A stretch of 64,000 bases of DNA from contig NZ_CP136051.1 of NCBI RefSeq assembly GCF_032999765.1, positions 1,712,417 to 1,776,416 on the forward strand. The letters are read 5' to 3'. Shown here piece after piece: positions 1-8,325 of this stretch. This DNA is from Imperialibacter roseus (lineage in GTDB: Bacteria; Bacteroidota; Bacteroidia; Cytophagales; Cyclobacteriaceae). Under the pieces are notes generated by a model. The model ran no database searches, was not told the DNA's origin, and saw nothing but the letters and a program-made list of their open reading frames with translations. Within the stretch, counting starts at the first letter, position 1. The number at the start of each line of letters is the position of its first letter. Both the position numbers and the translations under genes were made by a program.

Positions 1-12
1 CCATCTGATGAG

Positions 13-40
13 AGCCCGGGTTATCTGAATCCGGGCTTTT
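13..40 (+). terminator. Intrinsic terminator of a gene left of the window
   Basis: A GC-rich stem (GCCCGG with CCGGGC) around a 9-nt loop is followed by TTTT. It would end a plus-strand transcript entering from the left. It may also end the minus-strand msrA transcript, although the minus-strand T tract is poor. Confidence 0.6.
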
Positions 41-67
41 ATCGTTGTGTATTCGCCTGCCCAGGGT

Positions 68-718
68 CTATTTCAACTTCCCTTTATAAGTGCGTTTAAA
101 CTTCTCGTACCTCGGAATGGAAACTCCCCGGACATAACCACTGCCAGGGTTGTGCTCGATATAATCCTGGTGATACTCTTCTGCCCGATAGAAAGCTTTC
201 AGCTCCATGATTTCAGACACAATGGGCTTGCTGAACATGCCTGAGTTGTCGAAGGTCTTTAACGATTTTTCCGCAATGGCTTTCTCCTCCGGTGTCAAAT
301 AAAACAAGATGGAGCGATAAGAATTGCCGACGTCCGGCCCCTGGCGGTCTTTGGTAGTTGGATCCTGGGAGGTGAAGAATACTTTGGTCAGCTCTTCGTA
401 ATTAATCCTGGAAGGGTCGTAGTAGACTAGCACTGTTTCAGCATGACCGGTCGTTTCAGTATTCACAAGTTCGTAGGTAGGGTTTTTGGTGTGCCCACCT
501 GCGTAGCCCGACACCGCCGAGTCGACACCTACTACTGCCTCGAAGATATGCTCAGAGCACCAGAAGCAGCCTTCTGCAAATGCTGCGATGGCTTTTCCGG
601 CCGGCGCCTTTAATTCAACCTGCCTTACGCCGCCGTCATTTTTTGATTTTTGGGCGTCGCAAGAATAGAAACCTAATATAGCGATAAAGAGTGCGGATTT
701 GGCAAGTGTATTTCTCAT
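68..718 (-). CDS. msrA: Peptide-methionine (S)-S-oxide reductase, lipoprotein form
   Basis: Reduces methionine-S-sulfoxide in oxidised proteins and free methionine. The MsrA active-site motif GCFWC lies at residues 50-54, with C51 the expected nucleophile, followed by the usual body ending in HQDYIEHNPGSGY. The protein has 216 aa. Its first 20 residues form a hydrophobic leader ending in FYSC, a plausible lipobox with C20, so the enzyme probably acts in the periplasm anchored to a membrane. No msrB domain is fused. It stands alone: its neighbour M20 peptidase begins about 1.4 kb away on the same strand and there is a 100-bp gap between them. The family call is secure; the cellular location is inferred from the leader. 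Confidence 0.95.
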   Translation of the reverse strand: MRNTLAKSALFIAILGFYSCDAQKSKNDGGVRQVELKAPAGKAIAAFAEGCFWCSEHIFEAVVGVDSAVSGYAGGHTKNPTYELVNTETTGHAETVLVYYDPSRINYEELTKVFFTSQDPTTKDRQGPDVGNSYRSILFYLTPEEKAIAEKSLKTFDNSGMFSKPIVSEIMELKAFYRAEEYHQDYIEHNPGSGYVRGVSIPRYEKFKRTYKGKLK

Positions 719-817
719 GATGTTAATAACTTGGTAAATGGCCTATAAGTTTCAAAAAATACCTTTCATTAAAAGTCCCGACCAAGACAGAAGGGGTGCT
801 AAACCATCGTCAACCGG

Positions 818-2116
818 CTACCTGGTTAACCTGTAGAGCAGAACAGCCGCCCTTTTGCTTTGCATGGGTAGCACCTTCAAATCTCCTATTTCATTCACAG
901 TATGGTCATTTTTCCCGCCCATACCCAGACCATCAAGGCCCATTTCAATATACGGAGAGGTAAACGAAATATCTGCCGCTCCGGCATTGCTTGGGTTGAC
1001 CGGCTCCACAGGCATAAAACCCAGATCGGTGCTCACTTTGCTAAGCTGCTTAAGTAGTGCGTAGTTGCCGTCCGTGGGGGCGAATGGAGGGTAGCCTTCA
1101 TCAAAAGTGATGGTTGCATTCGTCCTGGGCAGGTGTTTCGTCGCAATTTCTGTCATGGTTTTTTGAGTGCGTTGCAGTTGCTCAGGTGAAATGGTGCGGA
1201 TGTCGCCTGTGACAATCGCATCCTTGGCCACTACATTGCTTTTTCCGGTGGCCCTTCCGCCATCAATTGACTCGTCATAGCTTACATTGGTTCCTCCCAG
1301 TATCATTCCAGGATTGAAAGTGAGGTATTCTTCTGTGCTAAGCGCTTCGTAAAATTCGGTAAGGATTCTGGCGGCTTCGTAAATAGCACCGGCGCCCACC
1401 TCCGGTTTGAATACCTGAGAAGAATGAGCAGCATTTCCTGTCACTTTTAGCGTCCAACCTGATGAGCTTCTACGGGCAACATTTGCTGTGCCTGGATTGC
1501 CGTCTCCATTTTCAAAGCCAAGAGCGATATCGGCCCATTTAGCTGCCTCTACCAATTCCTGCTTCGAAAGAGACAGCGGATCGCCGCTTAATTCCTCATC
1601 ACCTGTCATCACCACAGTAATGCTCATGTCCTTCAAAAGGCCTGCATCATGCAGTGCCGACAAGGCTTGAAGTATGATCACGGCTCCTCCCTTCATATCC
1701 GCAATACCTGGCCCGCTGGCTGTGGAGTCGTTCAGTACATTGTATTTTTGAAATGGGCTTTCCAATTCAAATACCGTGTCGAGGTGGCCGATGAGTAGAA
1801 TTTTCCTTCCTTTTCCGCCTTTTGTTTTTGCAACAAGATGTCCGGCCCTGTTCCAGGCGCTTCCTTCTTTCCATTCTACTTCCATGCCAAGGGCTTTGAA
1901 CCTGGGCATGAGCACGTCGGCGACGGCTTTCACACCATTGAAATTCATGGTGCCGCTGTTGATATTGATGATTTCCTCAAGTAGCTGAAGGGCCTGGTTG
2001 TTGTGCTGGTCGATATATTTTACCAAGTGCTTCTCAGCTTTTGATACCTGTCCATTTGTCCAACTCGCACATACCAGCACATAACCAATGACGAGGCCAA
2101 CCTTGATGTATTTCAT
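818..2116 (-). CDS. M20/M25/M40 family zinc metallopeptidase, secreted
   Basis: Predicted co-catalytic zinc carboxypeptidase or aminoacylase of the peptidase M20 family (432 aa). Family landmarks are GHLDTVFE (first metal His and Asp), GPGIADMKGG (bridging Asp) and TGDEELSG (catalytic Glu followed by a metal Glu), with the dimerisation domain in the middle. The start is set at the Met of MKYIKVGLVIGYVLV, a Sec-type signal peptide. An in-frame upstream Met at 2230 would run through the terminator of the gene behind it and is rejected. Substrate cannot be told from sequence; glutamate carboxypeptidase-like (CPG2) members are the nearest in layout. It is probably transcribed alone, because a terminator separates it from the upstream oxidoreductase. 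Confidence 0.9.
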   Translation of the reverse strand: MKYIKVGLVIGYVLVCASWTNGQVSKAEKHLVKYIDQHNNQALQLLEEIININSGTMNFNGVKAVADVLMPRFKALGMEVEWKEGSAWNRAGHLVAKTKGGKGRKILLIGHLDTVFELESPFQKYNVLNDSTASGPGIADMKGGAVIILQALSALHDAGLLKDMSITVVMTGDEELSGDPLSLSKQELVEAAKWADIALGFENGDGNPGTANVARRSSSGWTLKVTGNAAHSSQVFKPEVGAGAIYEAARILTEFYEALSTEEYLTFNPGMILGGTNVSYDESIDGGRATGKSNVVAKDAIVTGDIRTISPEQLQRTQKTMTEIATKHLPRTNATITFDEGYPPFAPTDGNYALLKQLSKVSTDLGFMPVEPVNPSNAGAADISFTSPYIEMGLDGLGMGGKNDHTVNEIGDLKVLPMQSKRAAVLLYRLTR

Positions 2117-2192
2117 AAACAGAAGCTTTTTTGGCAATGATACTAAAATTATGGTTAAGGCTTGAAGGAGAACGGAGCGAAGACCTGTCAAT

Positions 2193-2225
2193 AAAAAAAA
2201 GTCACTGCCTTGCGACAGTGACTTC
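2193..2225 (-). terminator. Terminator of the Gfo/Idh/MocA gene
   Basis: On the minus strand AAGTCACTG pairs with CAGTGACTT and is followed by eight T residues. It lies just behind the stop of the oxidoreductase at 2249 and upstream of the M20 start at 2116. Its position also argues that the M20 gene starts at 2116, not 2230. Confidence 0.85.
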
Positions 2226-2248
2226 GTCAATATATGATTTAGAGTAGG

Positions 2249-3727
2249 TTACAATCCTTGCATTTTCCAGCCGTCTCGGTAGTCTCTGCGAACAAACTGG
2301 TTAGCTTCATCAAAATTAGTGATTTTCATGTTAGGGCCATCCCATAGGAGCTTGATAAAGCGACCTGGGTAGTCAAACTGGTCGTCTCTGCCACCTGGTC
2401 TTTTCTTCTGGATGTCATAGCTTCTTATCGCCAGGTTACCCATCAGGATGCTCTCCGTCATAGGTCCGGCAATATCAAACGGTGAGCTGACCTCCATTTT
2501 ACCATACCCTGCGATACAAGCCTCCACCCACTGGAAGTAGTGACCGGTTTCAGATCCTCCCGGGACTCTCGCTATCGTTTGAGGCACGTTCACCTCTTTT
2601 GTTCTTGAGGTTGGAAGTAGTTGTGGGTTGATGCCATAGGTGCTACACATCATTTTTCCTTTGCTGCCTACCATAATGACACCGTTGCCACCGTCACCCA
2701 TCATTTCATTTGGCCCGAGCTCCTCAGGTCTTTCCGGTTGAATACCGCCATCCATCCAGTGGAATTTCACGTCTGGCTTTCCACCGGGGCCAGGGAAATT
2801 CATAATGACATGAGATGAAGGAGGACAGCTGTCTGGGAAATATCCTCTCTTAAACTCGTCAACATATACACTACCAACGCTACACTCAACAGAACTAGGG
2901 TAGCCAAGACCAAGCGTGCGGAAAGGAGGCTCGATGATATGGCAGGCCATGTCTCCGAGTGCACCAGTGCCGTAGTCCCACCAGCCACGCCAGTTGAATG
3001 GTACTAATTTGTCAACATAATCTTTTTTAGGTGCTGTGCCAAGCCACAAGTCCCAGTCGAGCTCTTTTGGTATTGGTGCACTTTTCGTTGGCCAGGGAAT
3101 GCCCTGAGGCCACACAGGGCGGTTGGTCCAGCAATACACTTCTGTGACGTCTCCGATAGTGCCTGCGTTGTACCATTCTCTCATTTGGCGTACGCCATCG
3201 CCAGACGATCCCTGGTTACCCATTTGAGTAACAACTTTGTATTTGGCCGCTGCTTCGGTGAGCATTCGAGCTTCATAGATATCGTGGGTCAACGGCTTCT
3301 GCACGTATACATGCTTACCCATTTGCATGGCCGCAAGTGCCTGAACTGCGTGTTGATGGTCAGGGGTTGACACTGATACGGCATCGAAGTTCTTCCCTTC
3401 TTTGTCGAGCATTTCCCGATAATCTTTGTAGTATTTTGCTTTGGGGAAATTCTTTCGGGAAGTCTCCGCTCTTCGGTCATCTACATCGCAAAGGAAGGCG
3501 ATTTCAGCCTTGCCACTTTTTGCAAAATTGGCGATGTCACTCGTGCCTTTGCCACCGGCGCCGATGCCTGCTACGAATAGCTTATCGCTGGGGGCTAGGT
3601 GGCCTTTGCCGCCTATTACGTACCGTGGCACTATAGTAAACGCAGCACCTGCTATAGCCGCATTTTTCATAAACGTTCTTCTAGAAGTGCTTCCTGAAGC
3701 TGGGGGTGTTATTTTTTTGTGGGGCAT
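2249..3727 (-). CDS. Gfo/Idh/MocA family oxidoreductase with Tat signal
   Basis: NAD(P)-dependent oxidoreductase of the glucose-fructose oxidoreductase family (492 aa from this start). The N-terminus carries a twin-arginine leader, SRRTFMKNAAIAGAAF, typical of the large Bacteroidota/Planctomycetota exported subgroup. A Rossmann fold follows (GIGAGGKGTSD, then FLCDVDD), then the family signature VQKPLTHD with its catalytic-type Lys. The C-terminal half is the GFO_IDH_MocA C-domain. These exported members are often tied to glycan breakdown, with the nucleotide carried in bound form. The substrate is unknown and the neighbours give no clue. An alternative Met lies 33 nt upstream at 3760. Confidence 0.9.
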   Translation of the reverse strand: MPHKKITPPASGSTSRRTFMKNAAIAGAAFTIVPRYVIGGKGHLAPSDKLFVAGIGAGGKGTSDIANFAKSGKAEIAFLCDVDDRRAETSRKNFPKAKYYKDYREMLDKEGKNFDAVSVSTPDHQHAVQALAAMQMGKHVYVQKPLTHDIYEARMLTEAAAKYKVVTQMGNQGSSGDGVRQMREWYNAGTIGDVTEVYCWTNRPVWPQGIPWPTKSAPIPKELDWDLWLGTAPKKDYVDKLVPFNWRGWWDYGTGALGDMACHIIEPPFRTLGLGYPSSVECSVGSVYVDEFKRGYFPDSCPPSSHVIMNFPGPGGKPDVKFHWMDGGIQPERPEELGPNEMMGDGGNGVIMVGSKGKMMCSTYGINPQLLPTSRTKEVNVPQTIARVPGGSETGHYFQWVEACIAGYGKMEVSSPFDIAGPMTESILMGNLAIRSYDIQKKRPGGRDDQFDYPGRFIKLLWDGPNMKITNFDEANQFVRRDYRDGWKMQGL

Positions 3728-3904
3728 TTGAGTATAATTAGAGATATCACAATTTTTCAATTCCTTAATATAATCAAAAATGGTTCTTCACAACGGTTTT
3801 ATTACAAATGGGGCGTTATGAAATAATGAAGGGATCATAAAAGAGATTATATAAGGGGGATTGGAAGGCAGGTGTAATTTAATGATAGAGGAATAAACAA
3901 AATT

Positions 3905-3938
3905 TGGACAAAATACGTTATATTAGTGGACAAATTAC
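3905..3938 (+). promoter_or_regulatory. Tandem operator in front of the RES/Xre pair
   Basis: TGGACAAA is repeated at 3905 and 3927, exactly 22 bp apart. The two copies extend to a 12-bp match with one mismatch (TGGACAAAATAC and TGGACAAATTAC). The second ends 6 bp before the antitoxin ATG. Same-face spacing of two helical turns and this position suggest an autoregulatory site for the Xre-like antitoxin. This is inferred from the sequence only. Confidence 0.5.
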
Positions 3939-3944
3939 CCGAAT

Positions 3945-4433
3945 ATGAAAAAGCCAAGATACGAGCTCAAAGATGACAAGCCAATGGAAGTGAGTGAAGC
4001 TGCTCTCGCATACTATGCCCTGCCGGGTAAATTTTCTCCCGGAGCTATTCTGGGCTTAGCTAATGATCAACTTATGGAGCCACTTCAAAGAGTTGCTACC
4101 TTCAGGAAAGGGCTGAGCAAAGGTTCTTTTGATAGATTGAAGCAAGTGACAGGCCTCGATTACGAGAATATGGCCAGGGCTTTATCGGTGTCCTCAAAAA
4201 CACTTCAAAGAAAGGACGTTTTTGATTTAGTACAGTCCGAAAAAATGTACGAATTGGCTACACTTTACGCCAGTGGTATTTCTTATTTTGGGCAGGAGGG
4301 CTTCAGAAGATGGATGGAAAGGCCGCTTTTTAGTCTCGGCAATATAAAGCCTATTGACCTCATAGACGTTTCGGAAGGCGTTGATCTACTCAAAAATGAG
4401 ATAATGCGAGTTCAGCATGGCATTGCCATATGA
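3945..4433 (+). CDS. Xre/MbcA/ParS-type antitoxin (DUF2384)
   Basis: Antitoxin of a type II RES/Xre toxin-antitoxin module, 162 aa. Its middle part fits the helical DNA-binding Xre-like domain (KQVTGLDYENMARALSVSSK, with LQRK after it). The C-terminal part, with ASGISYFG and FRRWMERPLFSLGNIKPIDL, is the toxin-binding DUF2384 domain; the phrase W...PLFSLGN.KP.DL is its usual signature. Its stop overlaps the toxin start as ATGA, so the two are translationally coupled. In known modules the antitoxin binds its own promoter; a 22-bp-spaced repeat just upstream is a likely target here. Confidence 0.92.
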   Translation: MKKPRYELKDDKPMEVSEAALAYYALPGKFSPGAILGLANDQLMEPLQRVATFRKGLSKGSFDRLKQVTGLDYENMARALSVSSKTLQRKDVFDLVQSEKMYELATLYASGISYFGQEGFRRWMERPLFSLGNIKPIDLIDVSEGVDLLKNEIMRVQHGIAI

Positions 4434-4888
4434 CTATCTATCGAATTGCCAGGACTGAGTTTTGCGACGTGTCTGGCGAGGGCGCCAAGATTTACGGGGG
4501 ACGCTGGAATAGACAAGGTTTTGCGGCCCTTTACGGAAGTAGTTCTGTTTCCTCAGCCTTGCTTGAAAGGCTTACGGTCGATAGCGAGCTCTTTTCTTCG
4601 GAGCGCTATGTCTTATACTCGGTGATGGAGCTTGATTGCCCTGATGCGATGGTTAAAAAATATTCAGCCAGCGATTTGCCAGAAGGATGGGATGCAATTC
4701 CCCACGGCATTGTTTCAGAGGAGTTTGGTAGTCAACTTTTAACTAGTGGTCTATTGTGTTTCGGCGTGCCGTCAGTCGTGGACAAAAGTTCTTTAAACTT
4801 TATTATTAATCCAATGTCAAGAGATTTTGATAAAATTGACGCAAGGATTCTTCCATTAAGCCTTGATCAAAGGATTGTTCGTGGCTAA
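4430..4888 (+). CDS. RES domain toxin
   Basis: Toxin partner of the preceding Xre-type antitoxin, 152 aa. RES toxins attack NAD+ (for example MbcT, an NAD+ phosphorylase) or ADP-ribosylate a host enzyme (ParT). The conserved surface residues are visible: R25 in GGRWN, Y35 in ALYGSS and E46 in ALLER, which correspond to the family's Arg-Tyr-Glu active-site set. Length is normal for the family and nothing looks broken, so the pair is probably functional. The start overlaps the antitoxin stop by 4 nt. Which of the two reaction types it performs cannot be decided from the sequence. Confidence 0.92.
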   Translation: MTIYRIARTEFCDVSGEGAKIYGGRWNRQGFAALYGSSSVSSALLERLTVDSELFSSERYVLYSVMELDCPDAMVKKYSASDLPEGWDAIPHGIVSEEFGSQLLTSGLLCFGVPSVVDKSSLNFIINPMSRDFDKIDARILPLSLDQRIVRG

Positions 4889-4908
4889 TGACAGGATAGT
4901 ACGCCTTG

Positions 4909-5787
4909 CTAAAGCCCTCTTAAAATAGGCCGGGTCAAACAAGTGGGCCCACCACCTCCCTTTACGCTGATTTCCTGACCTTTGTAGGTGATTACTTCGC
5001 AGCCAGCTTCTTCGAGTCTTTTTTCTGTTTTTGGATTTCCCTCTACCATCAGGCATTGACGGGGAGCCAGGGCCAGCACATTACAACCCATGGAATCAAA
5101 CTCTTCCTCCGGCACTTCCACTAAATGAAAGCCTCTTTCTAAAAGCAGATTTCGGAATGCAATAGGCATCAGTGGCGAGTACACAACTGCCAGGTCTTTG
5201 TCAACCGGGCTCAATATCGACATCAGGTGAAAAACGTCGGAAGGCCCCTTATAATGTGGTAATTCGGCTACAACCACCTCAACACCTTTCGGTTCAAGCA
5301 TGGTTTTTAGCTGAGCAATGCCTTCCAGATTGGTTCGGTAGGTGTGTCCTACGGCGAGGGTTTTGTTGTCGAGCCAGGCTACGTCTCCGCCCTCCAGTGT
5401 GCCGGGCGCTATGATTTCACCCAGAATAGCTATGTCATTGTGCACAAGGAATTTTTTTTGTGCTTCAGGCTCCCTGGAACGGGCTTCTTTGCCCATACGG
5501 CAAATGATCATCCCAAAGTCGGTGGCTATAGACGCATCCCGGCAGTAAAGCGAATCGATAGACAGCCCTTCGCCGCTATGCAGCCGAATGAGTTCGGTGC
5601 CGCAAGCTTTCAGCACTCTTTCAAACTTCTCATATTCTTCGTTTGCAAGAGCGAAGTCCGGCTTTTGCAGATAGTTTAATGCCCGCCATTCCTGGTGTAC
5701 TTTTGCTTCGCTGATAAACGCTTGCACGGCAGGCTTGATGACTAATTTTGTAAGCTTACCAAATTCCGAATGGGCAGTTTGACTCAT
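4909..5787 (-). CDS. DDAH/arginine deiminase-superfamily amidinohydrolase
   Basis: Guanidino-group hydrolase of the pentein fold, closest in layout to dimethylarginine dimethylaminohydrolase and bacterial relatives (292 aa). Visible are EGGDVAWL (substrate-binding acidic loop), GCNVLALAPRQCLM and, near the C-terminus, KGGGGPTCLTRPI with C283 as expected catalytic nucleophile. The product would be citrulline or an ornithine-type compound plus an amine. The gene overlaps the upstream permease by 4 nt, so an imported amino acid, probably a guanidino compound, is the likely substrate. Annotated relatives are variously called arginine deiminase-like or amidinotransferase; hydrolase is preferred because the tail fits DDAH. 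Confidence 0.85.
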   Translation of the reverse strand: MSQTAHSEFGKLTKLVIKPAVQAFISEAKVHQEWRALNYLQKPDFALANEEYEKFERVLKACGTELIRLHSGEGLSIDSLYCRDASIATDFGMIICRMGKEARSREPEAQKKFLVHNDIAILGEIIAPGTLEGGDVAWLDNKTLAVGHTYRTNLEGIAQLKTMLEPKGVEVVVAELPHYKGPSDVFHLMSILSPVDKDLAVVYSPLMPIAFRNLLLERGFHLVEVPEEEFDSMGCNVLALAPRQCLMVEGNPKTEKRLEEAGCEVITYKGQEISVKGGGGPTCLTRPILRGL

Positions 5788-7085
5788 ATCTCTTTTGTTC
5801 TGTTAATGCTAACATAAATCGGGATGCCTAACAATAGCGACACAAAACCCCAGGCAATGCTCTCCTGGCCTGCACCAATCATTGCCCACATTCCGTATGC
5901 AAATGCGAGCAGACCCAGGCAAATATCCCAAAAACGTTTTGCTGGAGAAACATCCTGGTTTCGGTTGACAATCAAAAAAGACGCTGCTGAGAAAAGATAG
6001 GGTACAAGGACTGTAGTGGCAGTTAAAAGGATGAGGAACTCAAAGGCACCGGCCATTCCCCTGGAGTAGTTCATTACCAACAATATCGAAACGATTACAC
6101 TTCCGATGATGAGGCCAACAGCTGGGGTGCCGTTTTTATTTACTTTGGCAAATACTCTCGGGAAATCGCCATTTTTTGCTGCGGCGTAGGGGGTTTGTCC
6201 CTGAAGCAGAATCCATCCGTTCAGCGCCCCAAAAGTAGATATCAGTGCCCCAATCGTGATGAGGTAACGGCCAGGATCTCCCCAAATCAACCCTGCGGCA
6301 TCGGCGAACGGGGCGTTGGAGTGTTGAAGCTCAGAAGGGGGGATCATTCCCATGAGGGCAACCGAACTCAAAATGTAAACCCCTGTGGTAATCAAAGTGC
6401 CAAGCATGGTAGCTTTTGGAACTGTGATCTCCGGGTTCCGGGTACTTTTTCCGGGGATAGTTGCTACTTCCAGCCCCATGAACGCAAAAAGAGTGATAGT
6501 GGCGGTGGTGGTGACTGCGCTGAAATTACTTGCCTTGCTAATGTTGAAAGGGTGAAAATTGCCAAAATCGACATAAAACAAACCGGCAATAGTTACCAAT
6601 AATAAGGGAGCTAGCTTTAGCACAGTGGTGATTAGTTGCACATAGCCAGCTTCTTTTATGCCAAGGGTATTTACCCAGGTGAGCAGCCATACGACAGCCA
6701 GGCTCACTGCCAGGGAGTAGCTGGAATTATCGGCAAGCTGGGGGATAAGCACCGACAGGTAGCTAACGAAGGCCACCACTATGGCAGCGTTGGTAGCCAG
6801 TATGGATATCTGGTAGCCCCATGAAGACAGAAAACCTGCAAAATGCCCCAGGCCTTTGGTGGCATAGGTGTAGGGCCCACCATCTTCATTAGGGAATCGC
6901 CGACTGAGTCGGACAAAAACGAGAGCAAGAAAAAGTGCACCAATGGATGAAACCACCCACCCAAGCAGGCTGATTGCCCCATAGGCAGCCAGGGCTACAG
7001 GCAGGAAGAAAATACCCGAGCCTATCATATTGCCGACGACGAGGGAAGTAGAAGTCCAGAGCCCTATTTTCTTTTCTTGCGACAT
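5784..7085 (-). CDS. APC-family amino acid permease
   Basis: Inner-membrane amino-acid transporter of the APC superfamily, 433 aa with about 12 hydrophobic segments. The first helix carries the substrate-binding GSGIF motif within VVGNMIGSGIFFLP, and ALMGLEVATIP-like residues (FAFMGLEVATIP) mark helix 6. It resembles the AdiC/ArcD/PotE branch of basic amino-acid antiporters. The stop overlaps the start of the DDAH-like hydrolase in ATGA fashion, making a two-gene operon for uptake and hydrolysis of a guanidino amino acid. The specificity is inferred from this pairing, not from residues. Confidence 0.9.
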   Translation of the reverse strand: MSQEKKIGLWTSTSLVVGNMIGSGIFFLPVALAAYGAISLLGWVVSSIGALFLALVFVRLSRRFPNEDGGPYTYATKGLGHFAGFLSSWGYQISILATNAAIVVAFVSYLSVLIPQLADNSSYSLAVSLAVVWLLTWVNTLGIKEAGYVQLITTVLKLAPLLLVTIAGLFYVDFGNFHPFNISKASNFSAVTTTATITLFAFMGLEVATIPGKSTRNPEITVPKATMLGTLITTGVYILSSVALMGMIPPSELQHSNAPFADAAGLIWGDPGRYLITIGALISTFGALNGWILLQGQTPYAAAKNGDFPRVFAKVNKNGTPAVGLIIGSVIVSILLVMNYSRGMAGAFEFLILLTATTVLVPYLFSAASFLIVNRNQDVSPAKRFWDICLGLLAFAYGMWAMIGAGQESIAWGFVSLLLGIPIYVSINRTKEI

Positions 7086-7148
7086 AAGTGGGTCATATTG
7101 ATAGGCAAGTTAGTTGAATAGGATGCGCAGCCCCGGATTCCGTCGAAA

Positions 7149-7739
7149 TTAGTAAAAGATGAAGGTTAACCAAACCCATATTGAGTAGGCGAGGCCGGCA
7201 GCAAGAAATCCCACACCCAACCACCTGTATTTTACGAAGCTCAGCCACATGTACACGCCAGTTAGTACGAATATGAGCAGGGCCAGGCTGGCGAGATCCA
7301 TCAGCAGGACATACAAGCTATAGGCAGGCGAACCACCATATTTGTGCAGCCTATGGTAAGCCGTGATGCTTCCCATAGTGTTTCTGTCAGATACTTTGAC
7401 GGTTGCTGTGGTATGGGTGCTGTCAAAGTAAACGATCGTTTGCCGCAGCATACTTTGGTATTCGTAGTAAGTGGTGCCTTTGTTTGTCCAAGAATTGTGG
7501 AAGCGGCCGCTTATTTCCAGTTTATTTTTTAGTTGTTTGTACAGCTCCTCATTGCTCACTTCCGGCTTTTTCATGGAAATGGTCTTGATGTCAGGCGCAG
7601 GCTTCTCCTGATCAAACCATTGCGGGTTGTTCATCAGGTAGCCGGTGACAAAATACATCACCAGAAACGTGATGGTGATGAAGGCAGCATACATATGGAT
7701 CTGCCTGATAAGTTGATAGAGGTTTACCCGGCGAGCCAT
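7149..7739 (-). CDS. PepSY-associated TM-helix protein (second of two)
   Basis: Membrane protein of 196 aa with one N-terminal transmembrane helix (YAAFITITFLVMYFVTGYLM), a periplasmic segment of about 90 residues and two C-terminal helices. The layout and the RQIHMYAAF opening, with a His at the start of the first helix, fit the PepSY-associated TM family, whose members include iron- and flavin-linked membrane reductases. The start MARRVNLYQ at 7739 is chosen over a Met at 7787 because it overlaps the upstream gene by only 16 nt. It is the last gene of a tight unit with a sister protein, an acyltransferase and a sulfatase. Function unknown. Confidence 0.65.
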   Translation of the reverse strand: MARRVNLYQLIRQIHMYAAFITITFLVMYFVTGYLMNNPQWFDQEKPAPDIKTISMKKPEVSNEELYKQLKNKLEISGRFHNSWTNKGTTYYEYQSMLRQTIVYFDSTHTTATVKVSDRNTMGSITAYHRLHKYGGSPAYSLYVLLMDLASLALLIFVLTGVYMWLSFVKYRWLGVGFLAAGLAYSIWVWLTFIFY

Positions 7740-8323
7740 AAATAGGTCATTAGAATAAGGGACATAGAAAGGCTTCCGATAAGCCAAAAGGCCGAAGATT
7801 TCGACCTCGTTTTGCTAACCCAGCAAAGGTAGATGCCACTCAGTGCCCAAAACAACAGTGAGTAAACGGTCAGGTCCTGATAGAGTCCCCAGCCGTTGAT
7901 CCACCAAGGCGCTCCGGGGATTTCTTCATGAAGGCCATGAAGTCCTTTTAGCCTCGATATAAACCTTGTGGAGTTAGTGGTAAACTCAATTTCCGGGATG
8001 CCCCAGGTGCCGGTCATCCGGAAATCCCTGCCGAGGTTGCGCACATTCACGAGAAAGCCCGATGAGTCTATGTTTGACTCCCACGGGATGAACCAGCCCA
8101 TGAGTTGGAGAGAGTCACGAAGTGCCTCACCCAGCTCCCGTGGGGTATTAAAGCTCTCTTTGTTTAGAGCAATGGCTAGACTCTCGGATTTGACCGGGGT
8201 AAACTCCTCTTTTAATGACAGGTGGTTAAAACTGAGAGACGAGATGGCGAAAATAAGCAAGTAGGGAGTGCAAAAAAGCCCCAGGTAGATATGAAGCTGC
8301 AAGAGGTAATTTTTCACCGTCAT
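7724..8323 (-). CDS. PepSY-associated TM-helix protein (first of two)
   Basis: Membrane protein of 199 aa with the same plan as its downstream sister: an N-terminal helix (LQLHIYLGLFCTPYLLIFAI), a soluble segment of about 100 residues and two C-terminal helices. The His in HIYLG and a later GLHGLHEE suggest metal or heme contacts of the PepSY_TM type, which is an inference. It starts 2 nt after the acyltransferase stop and overlaps the next gene, so the two membrane proteins probably work as a pair. The two are alike in plan, not in sequence. Confidence 0.6.
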   Translation of the reverse strand: MTVKNYLLQLHIYLGLFCTPYLLIFAISSLSFNHLSLKEEFTPVKSESLAIALNKESFNTPRELGEALRDSLQLMGWFIPWESNIDSSGFLVNVRNLGRDFRMTGTWGIPEIEFTTNSTRFISRLKGLHGLHEEIPGAPWWINGWGLYQDLTVYSLLFWALSGIYLCWVSKTRSKSSAFWLIGSLSMSLILMTYLWLAG

Positions 8324-8325
8324 AG

